Source: Mycolicibacterium pyrenivorans (GTDB taxonomy: Bacteria > Actinomycetota > Actinomycetes > Mycobacteriales > Mycobacteriaceae). Taken from it: a DNA stretch of 64,000 nucleotides. Within the stretch, counting starts at the first letter, position 1. Every line of letters begins with the position of its first letter. The notes under the pieces were generated by a model that was not told the origin of the DNA, made no database searches, and saw only the letters and a list, made by a program, of their open reading frames with translations. Location of the stretch: the NCBI RefSeq assembly GCF_025821625.1, contig NZ_JACKSH010000097.1, positions 1 to 64,000 of the forward strand, in the 5' to 3' direction. The translations under genes were made by a program, and so were the position numbers. Shown piece by piece: positions 55,708 through 64,000 of the stretch.

Positions 55708-55958
55708 TCACGCGGGAGAGTTCCGTGACCGCCAGCCACGGACGCCGAAGGAGCAACACCTCTCCGTCAACCTCTCAGGCACCCAGGACCGCGCGAAGCC
55801 ACGATGCCTCTGGAAAGCGGTGCGCTCGCCCTCGGGGTTCCTGTGGGCAGGCCCACCCGCCCATGGGGAAAGGCCCTGCCGTCCGCTCGCGCGGTTGCTG
55901 CCGGCCGAATCTCTCAGGCACCCGGTCCGGGTCGACGACAGAGGGGGAGGAGCCGGTT
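55708..55958 (+). promoter_or_regulatory. Tandem glycine riboswitch
   Basis: Two glycine aptamers stand in series before gcvP. The first (about 55710-55795) has GGGAGAG, the core GCCGAAGGAGCAA and CCTCTCAGGCACC. The second (about 55805-55955) opens with CTCTGGAAAGCGG, contains CATGGGGAAAGG and CTCTCAGGCACC, and closes with GACAGAGGGGGAG. These are the conserved elements of the gcvT-type riboswitch class. Glycine binding is expected to switch on gcvP so that excess glycine is degraded. About 47 nt separate it from the GTG start. Confidence 0.92.
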
Positions 55959-56005
55959 CGCATGCGCTCCTCGCGCCCGCGGCAATCGTCGGGAGATGTC
56001 TGTCA

Positions 56006-58882
56006 GTGTCAGATAACAAGTCCGATTCAACGTCCGGACACCCCACCTCCGAACTCCGCTTCGTCGACCGGCACATCGGGCCGGATGCGCAGGCCGTCGC
56101 CACGCTGCTGAGGACGATCGGCGTCGAGTCGCTCGACGAGCTGGCCGCCAAGGCAGTGCCTGCCGCGATCTTCGACCCGGTGACCGACGACGGCATCGCG
56201 CCGGGGCTCGGGCATCTGCCGCCTGCCGCCTCGGAGACCGAGGCGCTGGCCGAGCTGCGGGCACTGGCGGACTCCAACACCGTCGCGGTGTCGATGATCG
56301 GTCAAGGGTATTTCGACACCCTCACCCCACCTGTGCTGCGGCGCAACATCCTCGAGAACCCGGCCTGGTACACCGCCTACACGCCGTACCAGCCCGAGAT
56401 CAGCCAGGGCCGGCTCGAGGCGCTGCTGAACTTCCAGACGATGGTCACCGACCTCACCGGCCTGGAGGTCGCCAATGCCTCGATGCTCGACGAAGGCACC
56501 GCTGCCGCCGAGGCGATGACGCTCATGCAGCGCGCGGTGCGCGGGTCGGCCCATCGGCTGGTTGTTGACAGCGACGTCTACGCGCAGACGGCCGCCGTGC
56601 TGGCGACCCGCGCGGAACCGCTGGGAATCGAGATCGTCACCGCGGACCTGCGTGAGGGGCTGCCCGAGGGTGAGTTCTTCGGCGTGATCGTCCAGCTGCC
56701 GGGAGCCGGCGGCGCCGTCGTGGACTGGAGCGCACTGGTCTCGCAGGCCCACGAGCGCGGCGCCCTGGTGGCCGTCGGCGCCGACCTGTTGGCGCTGACG
56801 ATGATCACCCCTCCCGGTGAGATCGGTGCCGACGTCGCCTTCGGCACCACCCAACGCTTCGGTGTGCCAATGGGTTTCGGTGGCCCGCATGCGGGCTACC
56901 TGGCGGTGCACTCCAAGCACGCCAGGCAACTCCCGGGACGGCTGGTCGGCGTGTCCAGGGATGCCGACGGGTCACCGGCGTACCGGTTGGCGCTGCAGAC
57001 CCGCGAACAGCACATCCGCCGCGACAAGGCCACCAGCAACATCTGCACCGCGCAGGTGCTGCTGGCCGTGATGGCGGCGATGTACGCGAGCTATCACGGC
57101 GCGGACGGCCTGCGCGCCATCGCCCATCGGGTCCACGGGCACACGCGCGCGCTCGCCGCCGGCCTGGCCGCCGCCGGGGTGGAGGTTGTCCACGACGCGT
57201 TCTTCGACACGGTGCTGGCGCGGGTGCCCGGTCGGGCGCCCGAGGTGCGGGCGGCGGCCAAGGAGCGCGGCATCAACGTCTGGCTGGTCGACGACGACCA
57301 CGTGTCGGTGAGTTGTGACGAGGCGACGACCGACGGACACGTCGCCGCGGTGCTCGAGGGATTCGGGGCGACAACCGGTTCCACGGATTTCGCCGGCCCC
57401 GGCATCGGCACCAGGACGTCGGAGTTCCTCACCCATCCGGCGTTCTCGAAGTACCGCACCGAGACCGAGATGATGCGCTACCTGCGGTCGCTCGCGGACA
57501 AGGACATCGCGTTGGACCGCAGCATGATCCCGCTCGGATCCTGCACGATGAAGCTCAACGCGGCCTCGGAGATGGAACCCATCACCTGGCCCGAGTTCGC
57601 CCGTCAGCATCCGTTCGCCCCGGCGTCGGACACCCCCGGCCTGCGCAGGTTGATCGCCGATCTGCAGTCGTGGCTCACCGGAATCACCGGATACGACGCG
57701 GTGTCACTGCAACCCAACGCCGGATCGCAGGGGGAGTACGCGGGCCTGCTCGCGATCCAGGCCTACCACGCGGCGCGCGGGGACACCGGTCGCGACGTCT
57801 GCCTCATCCCGTCCAGCGCGCACGGCACCAACGCCGCGTCGGCCGCCCTGGCGGGCATGAAGGTCGTCGTCGTCGGGTGCCGCGCGAACGGCGATGTCGA
57901 CCTCGACGATCTGCGCGCCAAGGTGGCCGAACACGCCGATCGCCTGTCGGCGTTGATGATCACCTATCCCTCCACGCACGGCGTGTACGAGCACGACGTC
58001 GCCGACATCTGCGCGGCCGTGCACGATGCCGGCGGACAGGTCTATGTCGACGGCGCCAACCTCAACGCGCTGGTCGGTCTCGCGCGCCCTGGCCGGTTCG
58101 GCGGCGATGTCAGCCACCTGAACCTGCACAAGACGTTCTGCATCCCGCACGGCGGCGGTGGTCCCGGCGTCGGACCGGTCGCCGTCCGCGAGCACCTGGC
58201 GCCGTATCTGCCGGGCCACCCGCTGGCCGACGAACTGTCCGACACGCTCACCGTGTCGGCCGCGCCGTACGGTTCGGCGTCGATCCTGCCGATCACGTGG
58301 GCCTACATTCGCATGATGGGGGCGCCGGGCCTGCGCGCGGCGTCGCTGGTGGCCATCGCGTCGGCCAACTACATCGCCCGCCGGCTCGACGAGTACTACC
58401 CGGTGCTCTACACCGGCGAGAACGGCATGGTGGCCCACGAGTGCATCCTCGATCTGCGGGGCATCACCAAGGCCACCGGCGTCACCGTCGACGACGTGGC
58501 CAAGCGCCTGGCCGATTACGGCTTCCACGCCCCGACGATGAGCTTCCCCGTCGCGGGCACGTTGATGGTCGAGCCCACCGAGAGCGAGTCACTGACCGAG
58601 GTCGACGCGTTCTGCGAGGCGATGATCGCGATCCGCGCCGAGATCGACCAGGTCGGCTCCGGGGCCTGGCCCGCCGACGACAACCCGCTTCGCGGTGCGC
58701 CGCACACCGCGGAGTGCCTCGTGGTCGGCGACTGGAACCACCCGTACACCCGGGAGCAGGCGGCCTACCCGCTCGGCACGTCCTTCCGGCCGAAGGTCTG
58801 GCCTCCAGTGCGTCGGATCGACGGCGCGTACGGCGACCGCAACCTGGTCTGCTCGTGCCCACCGGTCGAGGCCTTCGCCTAG
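56006..58882 (+). CDS. gcvP: Glycine dehydrogenase (decarboxylating), P protein
   Basis: This 958-residue PLP enzyme decarboxylates glycine and passes the aminomethyl group to GcvH. The PLP lysine is Lys709 in [17 protein letters not shown]; other family parts are [20 protein letters not shown] at the start, [37 protein letters not shown] and [20 protein letters not shown]. It is the long, fused (gcvPA+gcvPB) form. GTG 56006 gives the normal N-terminus [12 protein letters not shown]; the frame is open through the riboswitch but that part is not coding. Called gcvB in M. tuberculosis (Rv1832). Confidence 0.95.
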   Translation: MSDNKSDSTSGHPTSELRFVDRHIGPDAQAVATLLRTIGVESLDELAAKAVPAAIFDPVTDDGIAPGLGHLPPAASETEALAELRALADSNTVAVSMIGQGYFDTLTPPVLRRNILENPAWYTAYTPYQPEISQGRLEALLNFQTMVTDLTGLEVANASMLDEGTAAAEAMTLMQRAVRGSAHRLVVDSDVYAQTAAVLATRAEPLGIEIVTADLREGLPEGEFFGVIVQLPGAGGAVVDWSALVSQAHERGALVAVGADLLALTMITPPGEIGADVAFGTTQRFGVPMGFGGPHAGYLAVHSKHARQLPGRLVGVSRDADGSPAYRLALQTREQHIRRDKATSNICTAQVLLAVMAAMYASYHGADGLRAIAHRVHGHTRALAAGLAAAGVEVVHDAFFDTVLARVPGRAPEVRAAAKERGINVWLVDDDHVSVSCDEATTDGHVAAVLEGFGATTGSTDFAGPGIGTRTSEFLTHPAFSKYRTETEMMRYLRSLADKDIALDRSMIPLGSCTMKLNAASEMEPITWPEFARQHPFAPASDTPGLRRLIADLQSWLTGITGYDAVSLQPNAGSQGEYAGLLAIQAYHAARGDTGRDVCLIPSSAHGTNAASAALAGMKVVVVGCRANGDVDLDDLRAKVAEHADRLSALMITYPSTHGVYEHDVADICAAVHDAGGQVYVDGANLNALVGLARPGRFGGDVSHLNLHKTFCIPHGGGGPGVGPVAVREHLAPYLPGHPLADELSDTLTVSAAPYGSASILPITWAYIRMMGAPGLRAASLVAIASANYIARRLDEYYPVLYTGENGMVAHECILDLRGITKATGVTVDDVAKRLADYGFHAPTMSFPVAGTLMVEPTESESLTEVDAFCEAMIAIRAEIDQVGSGAWPADDNPLRGAPHTAECLVVGDWNHPYTREQAAYPLGTSFRPKVWPPVRRIDGAYGDRNLVCSCPPVEAFA

Positions 58883-58902
58883 CGGCCGGTACCCTGACCC
58901 GC

Positions 58903-59625
58903 ATGACAGAAGGGGCTTCGGGCGCCACGCCGCGGTTGTTCATCTTCCCGCACGCCGGCGGATCGCCGCAGTACTACGTCCCGTTCGCGAAGACCTTCGC
59001 CACCGACATCAAGAGGGTCGCGGTGCAGTACCCCGGGCAGCGGGGCAAGCAGGACTTCGCGTCGTTCACCAGCCTGCCCGCGCTGGCCGACGAGGTCTGC
59101 AAGATGGTCTCTCCCGACAAGAACCACGGCGGGCCCGTCAGCTTCTTCGGGCACAGCATGGGCGGGTTGCTGGCGTTCGAGGTCGCCCGCCGCTTCGAGG
59201 AGGCCGGGAATCCGATCACGGCTCTGTTCGTCTCGGCGTGTGCGGCGCCCGGCCGGGTCGGTTACCAGGACATCCCGGAGACCGACGACGGCCTGCTGGC
59301 CGCGGTCAGCACGATGACCGGCGCCAGCCCGGAGTTCATGCAGAACCCGGAGTTCGCCGCGGCGATCCTGCCCACGCTGCGGGGGCTCAAGGCGATCGCG
59401 AACTACGACTGCCCGCCCGAGGTCACACTGTCGTGCCCGATCCACGTCTTCTACGGAGACGACGACGAGATCGCCACCGCCGACAAGGTGAGCGGGTGGG
59501 CGCAGCGGACGACCGCGGGCGCCACGTTGCGGGAGTTCAAGGGCCACCACTTCTATCTCAATGACCATCTGGGCGACCTGGTGCCCGACCTCGAGCAGAA
59601 GATTTGGGCGCGCTGCGGCGTCTGA
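58903..59625 (+). CDS. tesA: Type II thioesterase TesA-like
   Basis: This 240-residue alpha/beta hydrolase of the thioesterase family cooperates with modular polyketide synthases. Motifs are LFIFPHAGGSPQYY, VAVQYPGQRG, the nucleophile elbow FFGHSMGGLLAFEVARRF (Ser), YGDDDEIAT (Asp region) and GHHFYLNDH (His). It resembles M. tuberculosis TesA (Rv2928), required for PDIM synthesis. TACCCT (58890-58895) lies 7 nt before ATG 58903, a leaderless layout. The fadD26-ppsA-type pair follows in the same order as in M. tuberculosis. Confidence 0.9.
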   Translation: MTEGASGATPRLFIFPHAGGSPQYYVPFAKTFATDIKRVAVQYPGQRGKQDFASFTSLPALADEVCKMVSPDKNHGGPVSFFGHSMGGLLAFEVARRFEEAGNPITALFVSACAAPGRVGYQDIPETDDGLLAAVSTMTGASPEFMQNPEFAAAILPTLRGLKAIANYDCPPEVTLSCPIHVFYGDDDEIATADKVSGWAQRTTAGATLREFKGHHFYLNDHLGDLVPDLEQKIWARCGV

Positions 59626-59636
59626 CCGGGTCAGAC

Positions 59637-59656
59637 GGTGTGGTGTTCGCCACACC
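59637..59656 (+). terminator. Hairpin after tesA, terminator-like
   Basis: GGTGTGG (59637-59643) pairs with CCACACC (59650-59656) around a 6-nt loop TGTTCG, 12 bp after the tesA stop. No T run follows. Confidence 0.5.
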
Positions 59657-60035
59657 TGCGAACGTCGCTGTGGGCGGCTCGGAGCACACCTGCGCACACC
59701 GAATAAGGCCCGTGGGCGAGCCCGCGTCAACGCCATACGACCTGGTTCTTACCGGGGAGTCAGAAAAAAACTCGACACGGTGCTGCGATCTCGGCAAACC
59801 GTTTACGCACGCGTCAAGGCGAGACGAGCACTGTTTTAAGCCCCCGTGCCCGCGTACTCGCGCACCCGGCACTTGCAGGGTGGAGCAACTAAAAACCCCG
59901 GGACTAGGTGGGCCGTTACAGTACGTGGCAAAACTGTGAACGCGCTGTCGGGAATAAATTGCACACCCGCGTTGTCACTCTGCCGGCGAAATATGGCGGA
60001 AACTGCCCGCTTCCCTCTGGCAAGCAATTCGTGGT

Positions 60036-60055
60036 CTAATCCTTCCTCGGATTAG
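60036..60055. repeat. Inverted repeat upstream of fadD26
   Basis: CTAATCC (60036-60042) and GGATTAG (60049-60055) are exact reverse complements with a 6-nt centre. It lies just upstream of a possible -10 (TAGCCT, 60080-60085), where a regulator of the lipid operon could bind. Confidence 0.5.
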
Positions 60056-60184
60056 CCAACATTATTGACGGGGCGGTGCTAGCCTTCGGGGCGAGCGGGG
60101 GATGCGTGGCCATGAGCTGCAAGTCGGTTTGCCACCACGGCAACGAGGCCGAGGCGCAGAGACATTTGATGAAAGGACGTCGCC

Positions 60185-61963
60185 ATGCCGTTGCTTGAGT
60201 CGACCATTCCTGGCCTGCTTGCCGATCGAGCGCGGCAGCAGCCCGATGATGTGGCCTATACCTTCATCGACTACGACGTCGATCCCGCCGGCTACGCGGA
60301 GAGCCTGACCTGGTCTCAGATGTATCACCGCGTCCAGGTCGTCGCAGAGGAACTTCTGCGCCACGGATCCAAGGGCGACCGCGCGGCGATCCTCGCGCCC
60401 CAGGGCCTCGAGTACATCATCGCCTTCTACGGCGCGATGACGGCCGGCTTCATCGCCGTGCCGCTGCCCGTGCCCGCCATGGGCCAGCTCGACGAGCGGG
60501 TGAACGGCGCGCTGCGCGACTGCCAGCCGGTGGCTGTGCTGACGACCTCCGCCGCCGTCGGAGAGATCATGACCTACGTCGGGGCGCAACCGGGCAGTGC
60601 GGCACCCGCGGTGATCGAGGTCGACGCGCTCGACTTCGACTCGCCGCGCACCGTCGAGGTCAACGTCGGGCCGCTGCCCAAGACGGCCTACCTGCAGTAC
60701 ACCTCGGGGTCGACGCGTGCGCCCGCCGGCGTGATCATGACCCACAAGAACGTGATCAGGAACCTCGACCAGATCTTCACTGACTACATGGAACACCGCG
60801 GCGGTGTGCCGCCGCAGGACACCACGATGGTCTCCTGGCTGCCCTTCTACCACGACATGGGCCTCATCCAGGGTGTGTTCGCGACCCTGCTGTGCCCGCC
60901 GGACGGCCCGGACGGAACCTGGGGCCGACCCGCGGTGCTGATGAGCCCGGTGGCGTTCCTGCAGAAGCCGGCCCGCTGGATCCAGCAGCTCGCGATCAAC
61001 ACCCATGCGTGGTCGGCTGCGCCGAACTTCGCGTTCGAGCTCTCCGTGCGCCGGACGTCCGACGCCGACCTGGAGGGCATGGATCTCGGCGGCGTGCTGG
61101 GGATCATCAGCGGCAGCGAGCGGATCCACTCCGCCACCATCAGGCGGTTCAACGAGCGCTTCGCGCCGTTCAACATGCCCAGCACCACCGTGCACCCCTC
61201 CTACGGCCTGGCCGAGGCCACGCTGTACGTCATCTCGGCGCCCACCGGCCACTCGCCGGCGACGGTGCGGTTCGACTACGAGAAGCTCTCGGCGGGTCAC
61301 GCCAAGCGATGCGGTGCTGAAGGCGGCTCGGAGCTGGTGAGCTACGGCGCCCCGCGTTCCTCGACGGTGCGCATCGTCGATCCTGAGACGCGCCTGGAGA
61401 ACCCGGACGGCAAGATCGGTGAGATCTGGGTTCACGGTGACCAGGTGGCGATGGGGTACTGGCGCAACCCGCAGGCGACCGAGCGCACCTTCGGCGGCGA
61501 GATCGTCGACCCGTCCCCGGGGACCCCGCCGAACACCTGGCTGCGCACCGGCGACCTCGGCGTAATGTCCGAGGGCGAGATGTTCATCATCGGCCGCATC
61601 AAGGATCTGCTGATCGTCGACGGGCGCAACCATTACCCGGACGACATCGAGGCGACCATCCAGGAGATCACCGGCGGGCGCGTCGCCGCGATCTCGATCC
61701 TCGACGAGACCAGCGAGCAGCTGGTCGCGGTCGTCGAGATGAAGAAGCGCGGCAGCTCCGAGGCCGAGGCGCTCGACACGCTTCGCGCCGTCAAGCGTGA
61801 GGTCGCCTCGGCGATCAAGAAGTCCCACAGCGTCCGGGTGTCCGATCTGGTCATGGTGGCACCCGGCTCGATCCCGATCACCACCAGCGGAAAGATACGG
61901 CGCTCGGCCTGCGTAGATCGCTACAGGCAGGACGAGTTCAGCCGACTGGACGTCACTACATGA
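60185..61963 (+). CDS. fadD26: Fatty acyl-AMP ligase, FadD26-like
   Basis: This 592-residue FAAL activates a long-chain fatty acid as acyl-AMP and hands it to the polyketide synthase encoded next. Adenylation motifs are AYLQYTSGSTRAPAGVIMTH (P-loop type), PSYGLAEATLYV, VHGDQVAMGYW and WLRTGDLG; DGRNHYPDDIEATIQEITGG and the C-terminal TSGKIRRSACVDRYRQDEF are FAAL-typical. The N-terminus lacks the FadD32 extension, and overall it best fits FadD26 of the PDIM locus. Its stop overlaps the PKS start by ATGA. Confidence 0.9.
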   Translation: MPLLESTIPGLLADRARQQPDDVAYTFIDYDVDPAGYAESLTWSQMYHRVQVVAEELLRHGSKGDRAAILAPQGLEYIIAFYGAMTAGFIAVPLPVPAMGQLDERVNGALRDCQPVAVLTTSAAVGEIMTYVGAQPGSAAPAVIEVDALDFDSPRTVEVNVGPLPKTAYLQYTSGSTRAPAGVIMTHKNVIRNLDQIFTDYMEHRGGVPPQDTTMVSWLPFYHDMGLIQGVFATLLCPPDGPDGTWGRPAVLMSPVAFLQKPARWIQQLAINTHAWSAAPNFAFELSVRRTSDADLEGMDLGGVLGIISGSERIHSATIRRFNERFAPFNMPSTTVHPSYGLAEATLYVISAPTGHSPATVRFDYEKLSAGHAKRCGAEGGSELVSYGAPRSSTVRIVDPETRLENPDGKIGEIWVHGDQVAMGYWRNPQATERTFGGEIVDPSPGTPPNTWLRTGDLGVMSEGEMFIIGRIKDLLIVDGRNHYPDDIEATIQEITGGRVAAISILDETSEQLVAVVEMKKRGSSEAEALDTLRAVKREVASAIKKSHSVRVSDLVMVAPGSIPITTSGKIRRSACVDRYRQDEFSRLDVTT

Positions 61964-64000
61964 CCTCTGCTTTCGACGAGGACGCTCTTCGGCATTGGTT
62001 GGTCGACTATCTGGTCACCAACATCGGTTGCAGCCCCGACGAAATCGATCTCGATGCACCACTGAACGATCTGGCCGTCGGCTCGAGCGATGCGGTGGTG
62101 CTGACCGGCGAGCTGTCGGAGTTGCTGGGCCGCACGGTCTCGCCGGTGGAGTTCTGGCAGTACCCGACGATCAACGCGCTGGCCAAATTCCTCACCGGCG
62201 GTGAAGTCGAACCGGTGGCGGAGGCGGTCGTGAGTCGCGACTACAACACCGACGACGAGCCGATCGCGGTGATCGGTCTCGGCTGCCGGTTCCCGGGCGA
62301 TGACGGCAACATCGAGGGCCCGGAGGCGTTCTGGGAGTTTCTGTCCGAGGGCCGCTCCGCGGTCCGCGAGGTCCCGGCGGAGCGCTGGGAGTCCTTCCAG
62401 GTGGATTCCCCGGAGGCTTCGGCCGCACTGGCGGGCACCACCCGATGGGGTTCGTTCCTGCGCGACATCGACGCCTTCGACGCGGAGTTCTTCGAGATCT
62501 CGCCCAGCGAGGCCGACAAGATGGACCCGCAGCAGCGGCTGCTTCTCGAGGTCACCCAGGAGGCGCTGGAGAACGCCGGCATTCAGGCCCACACGCTGCG
62601 GCATTCGCAGACCGGGGTGTTCGCGGGCGCATGCCTCGGCGAGTACGGGTACCTGTCGACCGTCGATCTCGGCGACGTGGACTCCTGGTCGGGCACCGGG
62701 GGTGCGCTGAGCATCATCGCCAATCGGGTGTCGTACTACTTCGATCTGCGCGGACCGTCGGTGACGATCGACACCGCGTGCTCGTCGTCGCTGGTGACCA
62801 TCCACCTGGCTTGCCAGAGCCTGCGAGCGGGCGATTCCAACCTCGCGCTGGCCGCCGGGGTGAACCTGCTGCTGTCACCCGCGGTGACGCGCAGCTTCGA
62901 TCAACTCGAAGCGATGTCAAAGACGGGCCAGTGCCACTCCTTCGACGCGAGCGCCGACGGGTTCGTCCGCGGCGAGGGCTGCGGCGTGACCGTTCTGAAG
63001 CGGCTATCGGACGCCCAGCGCGACGGCGACCGGATCCTGGCGGTGATCCGCGGTTCGGCGGTCAACCAGGACGGTCGCTCCAACGGCCTGATGGCGCCCA
63101 ACCCCGCCGCCCAGATGGCGGTGCTGCGCGCGGCCTACGCGACCGCGGGCATCGAGCCGCGCGACGTGGACTACGTCGAGACCCACGGCACCGGCACGCT
63201 GCTGGGTGATCCGATCGAGGCGCGCGCGCTGGGCACCGTGCTGGGCCGCGGCCGTGCCGCCGACGCCCCGCTGCTGATCGGGGCGGTCAAGTCGAACCTC
63301 GGGCATCTGGAAGCCGCGGCGGGTATCGCCGGGTTCACCAAGGCCGTGCTGGCGATGCAGCACGACACGATCCCGGCCAACCTGGGCTACGAGAAACCCA
63401 ACCCGCACATCCCGTTCGACAACCTGAGGCTGAAGGTCGTCGCCGAGCACACCGACTGGGCACAGGCTGGGCGCCCGCGCCGCGCCGGGGTGTCGTCGTT
63501 CGGGTTCGGCGGCACCAACGCTCACGTGGTGATCGAACAGGCACCCTTCACGCCATTGCCTGCCGAGGTGCCCGCACCGGCGGTCACGACGTTGGTGGTG
63601 TCGGGCAAGACGCCCGAGCGCATCGCCTCCCAGGCCGGCATGCTGGCAGACTGGATGGCCGGCGAAGAGGGGTCCCTGACGTCGTTGTCACAGGTGGCCC
63701 ACACCCTCAACCACCACCGCTCCCAGCACTCCCGGTTCGCGACCGTCGCTGCCCGCGACAAGGCGCAGGCCATCGCCGGGCTGCGCGCCCTGGCCGCCGG
63801 CCAATCCGCGCCCGGCGTCGTCGCCCCCCACACCGGGTCGCGCAAGCGGGGCGTCGTGTTCGTGTACTCCGGACAGGGCTCGCAGTGGCCGGGCATGGCG
63901 CAGCGTCTGCTCGCCGACGAATCCGCGTTCGTGGCGGCGCTGGCCGAGATCGAGCCGGTGTTCGTCGAACAGGTCGGCTTCTCGCTATACGACATCATCG
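61960..64000 (+). CDS. ppsA: Type I polyketide synthase, PpsA-like (3' end outside window)
   Basis: The first 680 residues are visible. An N-terminal acyl carrier domain (residues 5-85, [18 protein letters not shown] with the phosphopantetheine Ser) receives the acyl chain from the FAAL. A ketosynthase follows with the catalytic DTACSSS, then His in [16 protein letters not shown] and [14 protein letters not shown]; after a linker an acyltransferase domain begins ([15 protein letters not shown]). The opening strongly recalls M. tuberculosis PpsA ([33 protein letters not shown]). It is translationally coupled to fadD26. Domains beyond the AT cannot be seen. Confidence 0.9.
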   Translation, partial: MTSAFDEDALRHWLVDYLVTNIGCSPDEIDLDAPLNDLAVGSSDAVVLTGELSELLGRTVSPVEFWQYPTINALAKFLTGGEVEPVAEAVVSRDYNTDDEPIAVIGLGCRFPGDDGNIEGPEAFWEFLSEGRSAVREVPAERWESFQVDSPEASAALAGTTRWGSFLRDIDAFDAEFFEISPSEADKMDPQQRLLLEVTQEALENAGIQAHTLRHSQTGVFAGACLGEYGYLSTVDLGDVDSWSGTGGALSIIANRVSYYFDLRGPSVTIDTACSSSLVTIHLACQSLRAGDSNLALAAGVNLLLSPAVTRSFDQLEAMSKTGQCHSFDASADGFVRGEGCGVTVLKRLSDAQRDGDRILAVIRGSAVNQDGRSNGLMAPNPAAQMAVLRAAYATAGIEPRDVDYVETHGTGTLLGDPIEARALGTVLGRGRAADAPLLIGAVKSNLGHLEAAAGIAGFTKAVLAMQHDTIPANLGYEKPNPHIPFDNLRLKVVAEHTDWAQAGRPRRAGVSSFGFGGTNAHVVIEQAPFTPLPAEVPAPAVTTLVVSGKTPERIASQAGMLADWMAGEEGSLTSLSQVAHTLNHHRSQHSRFATVAARDKAQAIAGLRALAAGQSAPGVVAPHTGSRKRGVVFVYSGQGSQWPGMAQRLLADESAFVAALAEIEPVFVEQVGFSLYDII

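Larger units (their letters stand above)
59626..60184. other. Long intergenic region between tesA and fadD26, lower in GC
   Basis: This 559-bp stretch has visibly more A and T than its flanks (A runs near 59765 and 59890, TTATTGA near 60063). It holds a terminator-like hairpin after tesA and an inverted repeat at 60036-60055 about 130 bp before fadD26 (both listed). Short open frames on both strands lack gene-like composition and are not called. It probably contains the promoter for the lipid locus. Confidence 0.6.

Noticed and set aside
59846..60055. 69-codon open frame upstream of fadD26, at the position of Rv2929
   Set aside because: It has atypical composition, no ribosome site, and runs into the inverted repeat; Rv2929 itself is a doubtful gene.
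60185..64000. FadD32-Pks13 mycolic acid condensation pair
   Set aside because: The ligase lacks the FadD32 N-terminus and the PKS opening matches PpsA; accD4 and the usual fadD32-pks13 neighbours are absent, and tesA precedes instead.
1..64000. CRISPR arrays, insertion sequences, integrases or prophage genes
   Set aside because: No regularly spaced repeats with unique spacers, no transposase or integrase motifs; the only repeats are the three short tandem arrays and the small inverted repeats listed.

Overview
The window is one continuous stretch of a GC-rich actinobacterial chromosome, almost certainly a Mycobacterium (Mycolicibacterium-type rapid grower or relative). The evidence is furA-katG, MmpS/MmpL exporters, secA2, pgsA2, garA, resR (Rv1830 type), DUF7159/DUF732/DUF5078 secreted proteins and a FadD26/PpsA-type lipid locus. 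It is tightly coded with many ATGA/GTGA overlaps. Roughly ten genes begin on a GTG or ATG that lies 5-8 nt after a TANNNT hexamer, the arrangement of leaderless mycobacterial transcripts. No tRNA, rRNA, insertion sequence, prophage or CRISPR array was seen. Gene names come from remembered family resemblance; no database search was run.

Layout. 1-1775: end of a DUF7159-type gene and an acyltransferase-3 gene interrupted by two compensating frameshifts. 1891-7781: furA-katG, tex, a PknH-sensor-type lipoprotein. 7789-11414 (minus): ethanolamine permease, eutB, eutC. 11768-15225: a second DUF7159 gene, an acyl-CoA-dehydrogenase-like flavoprotein, an MFS carrier. 15357-19812 (minus): an apparent five-gene export operon, mmpS5-mmpL5-DUF732-Pro-rich secreted-DUF5078, whose last member looks like Rv0455c, the periplasmic protein needed for siderophore secretion. 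20121-25448: cytochrome P450, small conserved genes, an SGNH hydrolase, a DUF2993 protein and a Nudix hydrolase followed by a 28-bp tandem repeat. 25577-28085 (minus): a flavin/2Fe-2S reductase, a di-iron PF10118 protein and a small secreted protein. 28194-34990: malQ, an MFS carrier, a TetR/DUF2236 pair with a perfect palindromic operator, and a carboxylesterase.

35019-58882 follows the order of M. tuberculosis Rv1814 to Rv1832: sterol desaturase-like, Rv1815-type protease, TetR (Rv1816), FAD dehydrogenase (Rv1817), BacA-type ABC importer (Rv1819c), secA2, pgsA2, Rv1823-1825, gcvH, garA, Rv1828-1829, resR and gcvP behind a tandem glycine riboswitch. Differences from that block are the absence of PE_PGRS33 and ilvG, an added VOC gene under a KstR-like box, and a second BacA-type transporter with an FAD monooxygenase. 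58903-64000 then resembles the start of the phthiocerol (PDIM) locus: tesA, about 560 bp of lower-GC non-coding DNA, fadD26 and ppsA, which runs off the window.

The main functional themes are oxidative-stress defence, ethanolamine use as C/N source, MmpL export probably tied to iron, steroid-related redox genes, cell-envelope transport, the glycine/glutamate control block and complex-lipid synthesis.
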